Shown here: positions 1-8,841 of the stretch, piece after piece | Numbering within the stretch: position 1 is the first letter of the stretch | How the letters are laid out: each line of letters opens with the position of its first letter | Assembly (NCBI GenBank): GCA_002256205.1 | Contig: NKIW01000004.1 | Span: 325,802-389,801 of the forward strand | Source: Rhizobiales bacterium PAR1 | GTDB taxonomy: Bacteria > Pseudomonadota > Alphaproteobacteria > Rhizobiales > Beijerinckiaceae | Reading direction: 5' to 3' | DNA: 64,000 bases | Made by a program: the position numbers and the translations under genes | Notes under the pieces: model-generated | Database searches by the model: none | Told to the model about the DNA's origin: nothing | Seen by the model: only the letters and a program-made list of their open reading frames with translations

Positions 1-701
1 CCAAGCTTATCGTCTTCGAGAGCGTCTATTCGATGGATGGCGATGTCGGCCCACTCCACGCTTTTGCGGATCTCGCGCAAAAATACGGTGCGCTGACCTA
101 TCTCGATGAGGTCCATGCCGTCGGGCTTTATGGTGCGCATGGCGCGGGCTATGCCGAGGAAATCGGCGCGATGGATCGCATCGATATTATTCAAGGTACG
201 CTCGGCAAGGGTTTTGGCTGTTTCGGAGGCTATATCGCCGCCAGTGCCGAAATCGTCGATGCCGTGCGCTGCAACGCCCATGGCTTTATCTTCACCACCG
301 CCCTGCCCCCGCCTGTTGCAGCCGCGGCAACAGCGTCGATCCGCCATCTCAAGGGCTCGCAAACCGAGCGTGCAGGCCAGCGCAAGCAGGTGGCGCGGAC
401 CAAGCGGATGCTCGATGAAGCTGGCATTCCGGTGCTCGATAACCCGACGCATATCGTGCCGGTGATGATCGGCGATGCCGCCAATGCCAAAGCCGCGAGC
501 GATCTCCTGCTCGAGCGGCACCATATCTACGTTCAGCCGATCAACTACCCGACCGTGCCGCGCGGAACGGAACGCCTGCGGATCACACCGACACCGTTCC
601 ATTCCGACGCGCTCATCGACGAACTGACCGCAGCGCTCGTCGATGTGTTTGATACGCTCGGCCTTGCGCGAAGGCCCGGTCAGGTCCTCGCAGCGGAATA
701 A
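1..701 (+). CDS. hemA: 5-aminolevulinate synthase, 3' part (5' end outside window)
   Basis: Catalyses the PLP-dependent condensation of glycine and succinyl-CoA to 5-aminolevulinate, the first step of haem synthesis by the Shemin route. The reading frame is already open at base 3, so the N-terminal part lies upstream. Visible family signatures are the aspartate-histidine block [12 protein letters not shown], the PLP-lysine motif [12 protein letters not shown], and the C-terminal small-domain stretch ending in [19 protein letters not shown]-type residues. The ending of the small domain is complete. Only the family assignment among alpha-oxoamine synthases needs care (KBL and BioF are relatives), but the HAVGLYG and INYPTVP motifs are those of ALAS. 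A phasin gene follows tail-to-tail after 5 bases. Confidence 0.93.
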   Translation, partial: KLIVFESVYSMDGDVGPLHAFADLAQKYGALTYLDEVHAVGLYGAHGAGYAEEIGAMDRIDIIQGTLGKGFGCFGGYIAASAEIVDAVRCNAHGFIFTTALPPPVAAAATASIRHLKGSQTERAGQRKQVARTKRMLDEAGIPVLDNPTHIVPVMIGDAANAKAASDLLLERHHIYVQPINYPTVPRGTERLRITPTPFHSDALIDELTAALVDVFDTLGLARRPGQVLAAE

Positions 702-706
702 AGGCC

Positions 707-1195
707 TTACTTCTTGCCCTTGGTGACGCTGTCGACCGCAGCAGCAGCCTTGCGCGCAGTGGCAGCGCCTTCGGCCAGTGCATCCTTGGCCTTGGCCTGC
801 ATCTTCGCCGCCTCAGCTGCAAAATTCTCGGCGGCGGCCTTGGCCTGCTGCTGGATATCGGCACCCGCCTCCTGAACGTGGTCGCGCACCGAGGCGAACT
901 GCTTCGCCATATATTCGGACTGATGCTTCATCACTTCATCGAGGCTTTTGGCGCTCACCAGCTTCTGTGCGAGGTCAAACGCCGCCGCCATGCTGGATTC
1001 CGTGAAGGAAATGCTCTTCCGGCGCAGTTCGGCTGCTTTTTCCTGCGCGGTATCGGACTTCTGTTCCAGCGCGGAGACTGCTTCACCGGCGGCGCTCATC
1101 ACTTTGCCGAAACCCTCGCGCGCCTGCGTCACGCCCTGCTCGAGCAGGTTGCGCATGTCGTCGGGAACCTGAAACTTGCCATCTGGTTTGATCAT
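707..1195 (-). CDS. Phasin family protein
   Basis: 162-residue protein of low complexity, rich in Ala, Lys, Glu and Gln, predicted almost wholly alpha-helical. It matches the phasin pattern: a central segment with MAAAFDLAQKLVSAKSLDE and HQSEYMAKQF, followed by an Ala/Lys-rich tail. Phasins coat polyhydroxybutyrate granules and control granule size. The start is an ATG preceded by a good AAGGAG ribosome-binding site. A second phasin lies at 13453-13974 with little obvious sequence similarity beyond composition, suggesting two different granule-associated roles. No signal peptide, so cytoplasmic. Upstream DNA (1213-1233) contains TTGCTGCA and an imperfect GCAGG/CCTGC inverted repeat, which could be a PhaR-type control site, but this is weak. 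Confidence 0.85.
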   Translation of the reverse strand: MIKPDGKFQVPDDMRNLLEQGVTQAREGFGKVMSAAGEAVSALEQKSDTAQEKAAELRRKSISFTESSMAAAFDLAQKLVSAKSLDEVMKHQSEYMAKQFASVRDHVQEAGADIQQQAKAAAENFAAEAAKMQAKAKDALAEGAATARKAAAAVDSVTKGKK

Positions 1196-1471
1196 GTGCC
1201 TTCTCCTTACTCTTGCTGCAGGTGAATTCCTGCTTCGCTTTGACTTATAACAGATTACCTCGATCCGCCGTTAAGGTTGTTTTTCGGTAAATTCCAGCTT
1301 GCGCACCTGCAAGATAGACGAGTGGCTTGGCACGATTTATGGATAAAGCGTTAAGCCCCGTTCCAATTCGGCACAGATACCGGATTGGGCTGTTTTGACG
1401 AAGCGAAGTGCTATCCTGCGTTTTGCCTTCGGACGGGCCGCGTATGCGTTGAGTTGAGGTGAGGCGTGGTA

Positions 1472-4400
1472 ATGGCGATCGAGACCGCAAACCGGGCAGC
1501 GGGAAGTCTCCTTCCGGCGGGAATGCTGGATTCCGCTGCGCAGGACGCGCTGCTCGCGAACCCGATGCCCGGCATGCTGATCTCTCATGATGGCGGCCGC
1601 GTTCTCTGGTCCAGCCATGACGTGGCCCGCCGCTTTGGCCTGATGGACGGCACCGGCCTGATGCGGGCCGGGCTTCCAGTTCTTGCTGCCGGCACCCAGC
1701 GTCTTGCCATGCTGGCGCGCGGACTTGATGCCGATGCGCCGAAGCGACTGGAACGCCTGCGTTTCAATGTTGGCTTCCGCAGCCTTGTTCTAACGGCGCT
1801 TTGCGAGCCGCTGCGCCTTGCGGATGGCACGCAATCTCTCTTGGTTTCGCTGGTTGAGGCACGCCCTGTTCGCCTCAATGATGGGTTTGGTTATGAAGCC
1901 GGAGAGGCTCTCCTTCCGCCGCGTCAGATAACTGCACAGGGCGACACGGCTACACAGGACGACTCCGTCGCAGGAAGGGAAGCTGAGCTGGCCGAGATCG
2001 CCGCAGGGGAGCCCCCCGACTCATCGGCTCCTTCCGCAGAACCTCGCATCGCGCCCGAATGGACCGATCAACCCGTCGAAAGCCGGCACTCCCTCCGATT
2101 CATCTTTGCGCTGGATGCGAATGGCGTGGTGGAACGCGTCACACCGCCGCTCGCCAGCGCCGTCGGGGCCGGAAATGCTGATATCGTCGGACACCCGCTC
2201 GCGGGTGTCGTTGAAGCCTTTGACCCGTCCGCCGCCGAGGCGATCCGCGCCGCCGTTGCCGGCGGAGAAACCTGGAACGGCATCGCCGTCCGCTGGCCCG
2301 TCGCCGGAACCGATCTTGCGATCCCGATCGATCTTTCGGCGTTGCCGCTGCTGACCACCGAGCGGGGACTCACCGGCTATTCCGGCTTTGGTCGTTGCCA
2401 TGTGGCGCGGGCGGAACAGGTCGCGCAGAGGGAAGCGGTTATCGAGAACACGGTTGCCGCCAAGGGTGATCTTGTCGAGGGTGATCTTGCCGAGGGTGAT
2501 CTTGCCGAGGCGGACGTGCCTGCTGACGCTGAAGAAGTGTTTGCGCCGGAAGCTGCCGCCCTGCTGAACGACGCCGTTGCAGCACAAGTTGCCGCTTCGG
2601 ATGAAGCCGAACCCGTGACTGCCCAGACCACCGCTTCCTCAGCTGTAGCGGCAACCGATGTCGCCATGGAACCGGAGGTCGATGCTGCCGATGCGGAGCC
2701 GGACCTGCTGACCCTGCTCGATCCGCCAGCCTCGGCCTCGAAGGCCGAAGATGTTGCGATTGCCGGGTCTGAAGACACCATCAGTGAGGCGTCCGAAGAG
2801 GACGATGCGGAAGCGGACCTCGATGACGAAACCGCATCAGATCGGCTGACACCGGATACGCCCGTGCCGGATGAGACTGCGGCCGATACCGATATGCAGG
2901 AAGCGGCGGTTGTGCCGGTTTCCGAGCCTGTCGCCATGGTCACGCCGCAGGCGAACAACCAGAATGTTGTGCAACTCAGGGCAGGGCAAACCGGCGCCGC
3001 GCCCGGCCAACAGGGCAAGAACGGGCTTTCCATGGCCGAACGCAACGCGTTCCGAGAGATTGCCCGCGCGCTCGGTGCCAAATTCGACCCGGACTCGACC
3101 GAACCGCCTGTCGCGCCGAGTGTTGGCGCTCAAGGCAGCGCGGAAGAGCCTTCCCGTAACGAAGTGCCCGTTTTGCAGCCCCCCGCGCCGGAAGAGGCCG
3201 AGCCCGAACCCGCCGTGATGACGACGCACTCCGGCTTCACGCCGATGTTGCCGACCGCACCGCAGGCCGCCCCGCTTCCGGTTGATACCGCCGCGATGCC
3301 GCACGAGATTCTCGACCGGCTTCCCATCGGGATGCTGGTCCTCAAGGGCGATGCGGCGCTCTATGCCAACCGCACCCTGCTCGACCTGACGGGCTATCAG
3401 GATTTCGATGATTTCGTGATGCACGATGGCGCCCGCGCGATCTTCCGCAAGGGCACCCTGCCGCGTGATCGCGAAAGCGGATTCGATACCGTAGTGCTTG
3501 CCGCGCGCGATGGCGAGATGATCCCGGTCGATGCGCATCTCCAGATCGTCGATTGGCACGGGGAGAAGGCGACACTGATCTCCATGCGCCGTGCGGCCGA
3601 GTTGGAACAGGGCAAGGCGCTGCGCTCCGTCGCGCTCGATCTCAAGCGCGTTCGGGCGGAATCACAGGAATTGCGCGCGGTGCTCGATACTGCGACCGAT
3701 GGCGTGATCACGCTGGATGAAAAGGGTCGCATTCTCAGCCTTAACGGCGCGGCGGAAGCGCTCTTTGGCCTCAGCCAGAATGAGGTCGCCGGCGAGAGTT
3801 TCACGACGCTCCTGCTCAACGAGAGCCATGCCGATGCACTCGATTATTTCGAGGGTCTCCAGGCCAATGGCGTGCGCAGCGTGCTCAACGATGGCCGCGA
3901 CGTCTATGGCCGCGAGAAGAAGGGTGGACGCATTCCGCTGTTCATGACGCTCGGGCGGATCAGCGATGATGAACCACGCCGCTATTGCGCCGTGCTGCGT
4001 GATCTCACCGCATGGAAGCGCGCCGAAGCCGAACTCACCGACGCACGTCGCGCCGCCGAACTCGCCAGCGCCAAGAAATCAGATTTTCTTGCCAAGATCA
4101 GCCACGAGATCCGCACACCGATGAATGCCATTATCGGCTTTGCCGAGGTGATGATGGAGGAGCGACTCGGCCCGGTCGGTAGCGCGAAATACAAGGAATA
4201 TCTTGGCGATATTCGCACCTCAGGCAAGCATGTCGTCAGCCTCGTCAACGACCTCCTCGACCTCGCCAAGATCGAGGCCGGGCGAATGGAGATGAATTTC
4301 GCCGCGACCGATCTCAACGCGATTGTCTCCAGCTCAGTCGGCATCATCCAGCCGCAGGCGAATGCCAACCGTGTGCTAGTGCGTACACAGCTTGCGCAGA

Positions 4401-4768
4401 AGCTGCCCGCCGTGGTGGCCGATGAGCGCTCGGTCAGGCAGATCATCCTCAACATGCTGGCGAATGCGACCCGCTTCACCGAAAGCGGCGGTCAGGTCAT
4501 CGTTGCGACCGCGCTGCTGGACAGCGGCGAGGCGGTGATTCGCATCCGCGACACGGGCGTGGGCATGAGCGCAACCGAAATCGAACAGGCGCTGGAGCCG
4601 TTCCGTCAGGTCGGCACGCGGCGCGATCAAGGTGGCACAGGGCTTGGCCTGCCGCTGACCAAGGCATTGGTGGAAGCCAATCGTGCGGCCTTCTCCATTC
4701 GCTCGACCCCGGGCGAAGGTACGATGGTGGAAATCACCTTCCCCTCGACGCGGGTGCTCGCGGAGTAA
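1472..4768 (+). CDS. Multi-PAS sensor histidine kinase, PdhS/DivJ/PleC-like
   Basis: About 1098 residues. Order: N-terminal PAS-like region (to about residue 110), a second PAS-like segment (about 205-315), a long acidic Ala/Glu/Asp-rich disordered linker (about 320-520), a short conserved helix around NAFREIARALGAKF, two PAS domains (about 610-720 and 735-855), HisKA with the phospho-acceptor His878 in SHEIRTPMNAIIGF, and HATPase with NMLANATRF, DTGVGM and GTGLGL boxes. The DHp sequence and the trailing FAEVMMEERLGPVG are typical of the alphaproteobacterial PdhS group that controls DivK and asymmetric division. No transmembrane segment, so soluble, as for PdhS. I chose ATG 1472 over GTG 1466 because GAGGTGAGG at 1457-1464 is well spaced only for 1472. 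Stop codon abuts that of the convergent next gene. Confidence 0.88.
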   Translation: MAIETANRAAGSLLPAGMLDSAAQDALLANPMPGMLISHDGGRVLWSSHDVARRFGLMDGTGLMRAGLPVLAAGTQRLAMLARGLDADAPKRLERLRFNVGFRSLVLTALCEPLRLADGTQSLLVSLVEARPVRLNDGFGYEAGEALLPPRQITAQGDTATQDDSVAGREAELAEIAAGEPPDSSAPSAEPRIAPEWTDQPVESRHSLRFIFALDANGVVERVTPPLASAVGAGNADIVGHPLAGVVEAFDPSAAEAIRAAVAGGETWNGIAVRWPVAGTDLAIPIDLSALPLLTTERGLTGYSGFGRCHVARAEQVAQREAVIENTVAAKGDLVEGDLAEGDLAEADVPADAEEVFAPEAAALLNDAVAAQVAASDEAEPVTAQTTASSAVAATDVAMEPEVDAADAEPDLLTLLDPPASASKAEDVAIAGSEDTISEASEEDDAEADLDDETASDRLTPDTPVPDETAADTDMQEAAVVPVSEPVAMVTPQANNQNVVQLRAGQTGAAPGQQGKNGLSMAERNAFREIARALGAKFDPDSTEPPVAPSVGAQGSAEEPSRNEVPVLQPPAPEEAEPEPAVMTTHSGFTPMLPTAPQAAPLPVDTAAMPHEILDRLPIGMLVLKGDAALYANRTLLDLTGYQDFDDFVMHDGARAIFRKGTLPRDRESGFDTVVLAARDGEMIPVDAHLQIVDWHGEKATLISMRRAAELEQGKALRSVALDLKRVRAESQELRAVLDTATDGVITLDEKGRILSLNGAAEALFGLSQNEVAGESFTTLLLNESHADALDYFEGLQANGVRSVLNDGRDVYGREKKGGRIPLFMTLGRISDDEPRRYCAVLRDLTAWKRAEAELTDARRAAELASAKKSDFLAKISHEIRTPMNAIIGFAEVMMEERLGPVGSAKYKEYLGDIRTSGKHVVSLVNDLLDLAKIEAGRMEMNFAATDLNAIVSSSVGIIQPQANANRVLVRTQLAQKLPAVVADERSVRQIILNMLANATRFTESGGQVIVATALLDSGEAVIRIRDTGVGMSATEIEQALEPFRQVGTRRDQGGTGLGLPLTKALVEANRAAFSIRSTPGEGTMVEITFPSTRVLAE
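2465..2509 (+). repeat. Three 15-bp tandem repeats inside the kinase linker
   Basis: Three head-to-tail copies of a 15-bp unit (GGTGATCTTG(T/C)CGAG) at 2465-2479, 2480-2494 and 2495-2509; the last two are identical. In frame, they give a repeated Gly-Asp-Leu-(Val/Ala)-Glu unit in the acidic linker of the histidine kinase. The length is a multiple of three, so copy-number change would lengthen the linker without breaking the gene. Confidence 0.9.
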
Positions 4769-6220
4769 TTACTGGGGATCGATCTGCTGGATCGGTTGCG
4801 AGAAGGCTGACGCCGCGCGTGCGTCAAGCCCGGCCGCATCCAGCGCAATCGGCGGGGCCTTGGCCTTGCGCGTGGTCGGCGCATCCCCGGCGGCGGTGAG
4901 CACAGGGCCGGAATCGAGCCCGTAGATGTCGGGCCGGAAATGCACCGTTCCGTCAGGCGTGACGTAGCCCGTGAGATAGGTCCAGATCACCGGAATTGGA
5001 TGCGCCGGACGAACGTCCTTGCGTTTTCCCTCGGCGATGGCGGCATCGATGGCCTTGCGATCCCAGTCTTTGGCACCTTCGAGCACCCAGGCTGCAAAAT
5101 CACGGACATTCTCGACGCGCACGCAACCAGAGGAATGGAAGCGGTCATCGCTGGCGAACAGCCGCTTCGAAGGCGTATCGTGCATATAGACCGACTCGCG
5201 GTTCGGCATATCAATGCGGAGTTGCCCGAGCGCGTTGGCCGTACCGGAGTCCTGGCGGAGTGTGAAGGCGACGGCGCGTTCAGTTGACCAGTCAATCGCG
5301 CGCGGATCGACCTCGTTGCCCGAGATACCGTAGATGCGGATCTTCGCCTTGGTGAGATAGGCGGGATCCTTCTGCATCTTGGGAATGATGTCTTTCTTGA
5401 TGATTGAGACCGGCACCGTCCAAGTCGGGTTGAGATTGACGTTGGTGATCCGGGTTTCGACCTCCGGCGAGGCGCGCTCCTTCTTGCCGACAACGGCGAT
5501 GAAGCGCTTCTCGACGATGCTATTTTCGATCGCCTCGACCGAGGCCGAGGGGATATTCACCACGACATAGCGCTGCCCGAACGCAAAATTCCGCGTCGCG
5601 AGGCGCCGGGCGCTTTCGTTGAGCTGGGTGAAGCGCTCACGCGCCGAGATGCGCAACGCGGCCAGCGTCGGCCCCTGCACCAGCGCGTTCTGGCTCTGAC
5701 CATGCCGGGACTGAAATTTCTTCACGGCAACGGCGAGCGGTGCATCAAACACCGGGTTGGCGACATCGGTAGCCGCGAGATCGCCCTCAGCTGCGAGGCG
5801 CTGGCGCAGCGTAATGACATTGGCACCTTCTGCGCCGGGCTGGAGCGTCGCATTTGCCGGCAGAATCGGCCAACCGCCGGCATGGGCAATCGCGAGATAT
5901 TTCTGTGCCGCCTCGTTGATCAGCGCGAGCGAATCCGGGTGATAACTCGGGCGCTTGTCGTTCCGCGCGACGACGCGCTCGTGAACCACCGGTGCGGGTT
6001 TGGGTTTCGGCGCAGCAACGGGAGGCGCTGCCTGCCCGTCCGGCACGGGAACATTGTGCAGCACGCCGGGCGTCGATGAGAAAGTGTTGGTTGGCAAGGG
6101 AGCAGGCCCGAGGACAGCCGGCGGGGTTCCATGGGGTGCCGCTTGCGCCAAAGCCGCCGGCGACGCGCCGATGAGAAGGCTCGTCAAAACCGACAACAAG
6201 GATGTTCGCACGCGGTGCAT
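4769..6220 (-). CDS. L,D-transpeptidase with peptidoglycan-binding domain (YcbB/LdtD-like)
   Basis: 483 residues. N-terminal signal peptide (about residues 1-26, ending ALAQA), a Pro/Ala-rich spacer, a peptidoglycan-binding helical domain around residues 110-175 (GAEGANVITLRQRLAAEG), and a YkuD catalytic domain with MHDTPSKRLF and HSSGCVRVEN, catalytic Cys366. Such enzymes form 3-3 cross-links in the murein of the periplasm; Hyphomicrobiales use these cross-links heavily. Domain order and length agree with the large YcbB-type subgroup rather than with the short ErfK type. The gene is convergent with the kinase with no base between the stop codons. A Pro-rich tail (residues 440-483) follows the catalytic domain. 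Confidence 0.9.
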   Translation of the reverse strand: MHRVRTSLLSVLTSLLIGASPAALAQAAPHGTPPAVLGPAPLPTNTFSSTPGVLHNVPVPDGQAAPPVAAPKPKPAPVVHERVVARNDKRPSYHPDSLALINEAAQKYLAIAHAGGWPILPANATLQPGAEGANVITLRQRLAAEGDLAATDVANPVFDAPLAVAVKKFQSRHGQSQNALVQGPTLAALRISARERFTQLNESARRLATRNFAFGQRYVVVNIPSASVEAIENSIVEKRFIAVVGKKERASPEVETRITNVNLNPTWTVPVSIIKKDIIPKMQKDPAYLTKAKIRIYGISGNEVDPRAIDWSTERAVAFTLRQDSGTANALGQLRIDMPNRESVYMHDTPSKRLFASDDRFHSSGCVRVENVRDFAAWVLEGAKDWDRKAIDAAIAEGKRKDVRPAHPIPVIWTYLTGYVTPDGTVHFRPDIYGLDSGPVLTAAGDAPTTRKAKAPPIALDAAGLDARAASAFSQPIQQIDPQ

Positions 6221-6313
6221 CCGACCTTCCCGACCATGGCAACGGTTTGGACGCTAACAGCAAATGCCGAAGAAAGTGTTGTTAACCACGCCAGCCAATA
6301 GGGCCTGCGTCAA

Positions 6314-6988
6314 TTAGCCTTCAACAATGAGCACATGCAGCCGGCGCGGGCCATGAGCACCGAGCAAGATCGTCTGCTCGATATCGCCCGAGCGCGAGGC
6401 GCCTGTGATGCAGTTGACCGTGCGGGGCATTTCGCCCTTGCCATACTTCTTGCGCAGGCGCGGCCAGATTTGCTCAAGGTCGCCCACGATATCGGAGGCC
6501 GAGAGCACGACGATGTGATTGTCGGGCAAGAAATTCAGCGTCGTCGGGTTCTCGTGGCCCGAGATCATGACCACCGTTCCGGTTTCGGCAATCCCCGCCT
6601 CGGCATGGCTGATCGCATTGAGATCATGCCCATCCGAGCGCCCGACCGCGACATCGAGCGCGGTTTGAGACCACGGCAGGCCATCCAGACGCGGATCGTC
6701 ACCGCGCCGGAGCGTCGCGGGGAGATTGTTTGCGCGGAGATATTCCGCCGCTGCCGCCGGCACTTCGGAAGCGCTTTTCAGCTTTGCGAAAGTCGCCTGC
6801 ACGCCTTCGAGTTTCTCGAGCATGAGCGCGAGTTTGGCCGGCGCATCGATCTGCGCTCTGGTCGGAATAATGCCTTTCGGCGCGCGCTCCAGCCGATCCT
6901 CGACAATAGAGGCGCGGATGCGTTCATCGCCAGTAACCCCGAGCGAGCGGCGGATGGAGGAAAAAATGGTATCGCGGGAAGTGCTCAT
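6314..6988 (-). CDS. lutC: Lactate utilisation protein C (LUD domain)
   Basis: 224 residues from the ATG at 6988 (the frame extends a few codons upstream, but GGAAAC sits correctly only for this start). LUD-domain protein with the terminal signature GASRSGDIEQTILLGAHGPRRL. LutA, LutB and LutC together form the Fe-S L-lactate oxidase complex of the cytoplasm and inner-membrane face. Normally lutC directly follows lutB; here 428 bases containing an unrelated opposite-strand gene separate them, so lutC may depend on read-through or on its own promoter. Confidence 0.88.
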   Translation of the reverse strand: MSTSRDTIFSSIRRSLGVTGDERIRASIVEDRLERAPKGIIPTRAQIDAPAKLALMLEKLEGVQATFAKLKSASEVPAAAAEYLRANNLPATLRRGDDPRLDGLPWSQTALDVAVGRSDGHDLNAISHAEAGIAETGTVVMISGHENPTTLNFLPDNHIVVLSASDIVGDLEQIWPRLRKKYGKGEMPRTVNCITGASRSGDIEQTILLGAHGPRRLHVLIVEG

Positions 6989-7041
6989 TTGCTTCTGTTT
7001 CCTTTGAATTGCCAAAATCTATTGGGAACAAAATAAAAATA

Positions 7042-7070
7042 TTGACATCAATTTTTCCACTCCTTAGCCT
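7042..7070 (+). promoter_or_regulatory. Candidate sigma-70 promoter for the small membrane-protein gene
   Basis: TTGACA at 7042-7047 is a perfect -35 box. Seventeen bases later stands TAGCCT (7065-7070), a weak -10 box; TAATCT overlaps just downstream as an alternative. The predicted start would give a leader of about 20 bases containing the AGAGAGG ribosome-binding site (7082-7088) of the gene at 7097. The surrounding DNA is strikingly A+T-rich for this window. Confidence 0.45.
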
Positions 7071-7096
7071 AATCTAAATTCAGAGAGGTTTTTAAA

Positions 7097-7420
7097 ATGG
7101 TCTATTTCTATCTTCCAATTTATTTCTTGTCTGTCATTTCAACAGCCGCAATGGCACGCGCGTCAATTAAATTGAATTCTTGCATAGTAACTATCGGAAA
7201 TTTTTGTCCAATAGAAACAATTGGCATTATCTTCGCATCTGTCGTTGTCCTATTTTTTGGTGGCCTACCAATCCGGAAGATGATCGAAAGTCACGTAGCC
7301 TCTGAGATATCAAAAGATCAAAACTATAAACTGGATCCCTTTTTGAAATTTATCTATGGAAATGCTGGAATTATAACAATCGTAGCCCTCATAGGAATTG
7401 GAGTGCTCATTTTCGGCTAA
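7097..7420 (+). CDS. Small membrane protein of unknown function, A+T-rich insert in lut operon
   Basis: 107 residues. Two or three hydrophobic segments are visible: residues 3-20 (FYLPIYFLSVISTAAMA), 40-56 (ETIGIIFASVVVLFFGG) and 90-107 (GIITIVALIGIGVLIFG), with a short charged stretch between the last two (RKMIESHVASEISKDQN). It resembles no family I can name. The ribosome-binding site AGAGAGG is 8 bases from the ATG, and a TTGACA box lies upstream, so it looks like a real, self-contained gene. Codon use is A/T-ending, unlike every neighbour, which suggests recent transfer. It sits antisense within lutABC and its stop overlaps the lutB stop by 4 bases. Confidence 0.7.
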   Translation: MVYFYLPIYFLSVISTAAMARASIKLNSCIVTIGNFCPIETIGIIFASVVVLFFGGLPIRKMIESHVASEISKDQNYKLDPFLKFIYGNAGIITIVALIGIGVLIFG

Positions 7421-8841
7421 CCTCTTCTCGCATTCTTCCACTTCGCCTGAAAGGTTTCGCCCTCCGGAACGGCAAGGTCGCGGTGTTTTGTCCAGGCACC
7501 GACGCCGGGCAGCGAACGGAAACTGCCCTTCCCGCGTGAAGCCAGTTTCATCATCTTCATCGCAAGGCGCGTCGCGAGGCTGTAAAGCTTCGGTCGGCGC
7601 GCAAAGAATGCCCAGAACCCAAGGCCGTAGCGTGCAACGGCGGGATTGAGGTTGCGCTCGAACTCCCGCTCTCGCCAATGCCGCATCATCTTCGGCAGCG
7701 GGATCTTCATCGGGCAGACGCTTTCGCAGCGCCCGCAGAAGGTTGAGGCATTCGGCAAATGCCCTGCCTCATCGACACCGATCAGCGAGGGTGTGAGCAC
7801 CGAACCCATCGGGCCGGGGTAGATCCAGCCGTAAGCGTGCCCGCCGATCTGGTGATAAACCGGGCAATGGTTCATGCAGGCGGCGCAGCGGATGCAGCGC
7901 AGCATGTCCTGAAACTCGCCGCCGAGCATGGCCGAGCGACCGTTATCGAGAATGATGACGTGGTATTCCTCCGGTCCATCGACATCGCCAGAGCGCTTCG
8001 GGCCGGTGGAGAGCGTCGTGTAAACGCTCATCTCCTGCCCGGTAGCGGAGCGGGCGAGCAGGCGAAGGATCTGGCTCACGTCTTCAAGCGTCGGCACCAT
8101 CTTCTCGATGGAGGCCATGACGATATGCACTTTGGGCAGGATCTGCGTGAGATCACCGTTGCCCTCGTTGGTGACGATGATCGAGGTGCCGGTTTCCGCG
8201 ATCAGGAAATTCGCACCGGTGATGCCGACATCGGCAATCAGGAACTGCTCGCGTAGCACGGCGCGCGCCTCGGTGAGCAGCGCGGTTTTCTCGGTGAGAT
8301 CGCGCGCGGGATCGAGGTGCGTGTGCACGCGGCGGAAATCGCTCTCGATCTGCGCCTTGTTGAGATGGACCGCCGGCGCGATAATATGGCTCGGCGCCTC
8401 ACCCCGGAGCTGGATAATATATTCGCCAAGATCGGTCTCGACCGGGGTGACGCCATTGGCTTCGAGATAGGCGTTGAGGCCGACCTCCTCGGTGATCATC
8501 GATTTGCCCTTGGTGACGGTCTTCGCCCCCACTTTGCGACAAATCTCAAGCGCGATCTTGCGAGCCTCTTCGGCATCACGGGCAAAATGAACGTGACCAC
8601 CTGTTTCGGTAACCTTGGCCTCGTATTTTTCAAGGTAGAGATCGAGATGCGCCAGCGTGTGGTTCTTGATCTCCTTGGCATTCTCGCGCAGTGCCTCGAA
8701 CTCGGGGAGTTCGTGCGCAGCCTTGGCGCGCTTGTCGATGAAGTTCTGCCGCACCGCCTTGAGGTTGCCGGTGAGCTGGGTATCCGCAATCGCGCGGGTT
8801 GCGTTCGATTTGAACTGCTTCGTCGTCGAATGCGCGGTCAT
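7417..8841 (-). CDS. lutB: Lactate utilisation Fe-S protein LutB
   Basis: 474 residues. N-terminal LUD domain followed by a ferredoxin-like region with two four-cysteine clusters, CIRCAACMNHCPVY (about residue 310) and CGRCESVCPMKIP (about residue 365), each expected to bind a 4Fe-4S centre, then a C-terminal domain ending in the KWKNARRG-type tail. Length matches LutB/YkgF. It works with LutA and LutC in oxidation of L-lactate to pyruvate. It overlaps lutA by the ATGA stop/start, indicating translational coupling. Its stop codon lies in the edge of the A+T-rich insert, so the original 3' junction was probably altered. Confidence 0.93.
   Translation of the reverse strand: MTAHSTTKQFKSNATRAIADTQLTGNLKAVRQNFIDKRAKAAHELPEFEALRENAKEIKNHTLAHLDLYLEKYEAKVTETGGHVHFARDAEEARKIALEICRKVGAKTVTKGKSMITEEVGLNAYLEANGVTPVETDLGEYIIQLRGEAPSHIIAPAVHLNKAQIESDFRRVHTHLDPARDLTEKTALLTEARAVLREQFLIADVGITGANFLIAETGTSIIVTNEGNGDLTQILPKVHIVMASIEKMVPTLEDVSQILRLLARSATGQEMSVYTTLSTGPKRSGDVDGPEEYHVIILDNGRSAMLGGEFQDMLRCIRCAACMNHCPVYHQIGGHAYGWIYPGPMGSVLTPSLIGVDEAGHLPNASTFCGRCESVCPMKIPLPKMMRHWREREFERNLNPAVARYGLGFWAFFARRPKLYSLATRLAMKMMKLASRGKGSFRSLPGVGAWTKHRDLAVPEGETFQAKWKNARRG

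Noticed and set aside
1337-1365. Possible sigma-54 promoter (TTGGCACG) before the histidine kinase
   Set aside because: The expected TTGC element at -12 is missing.
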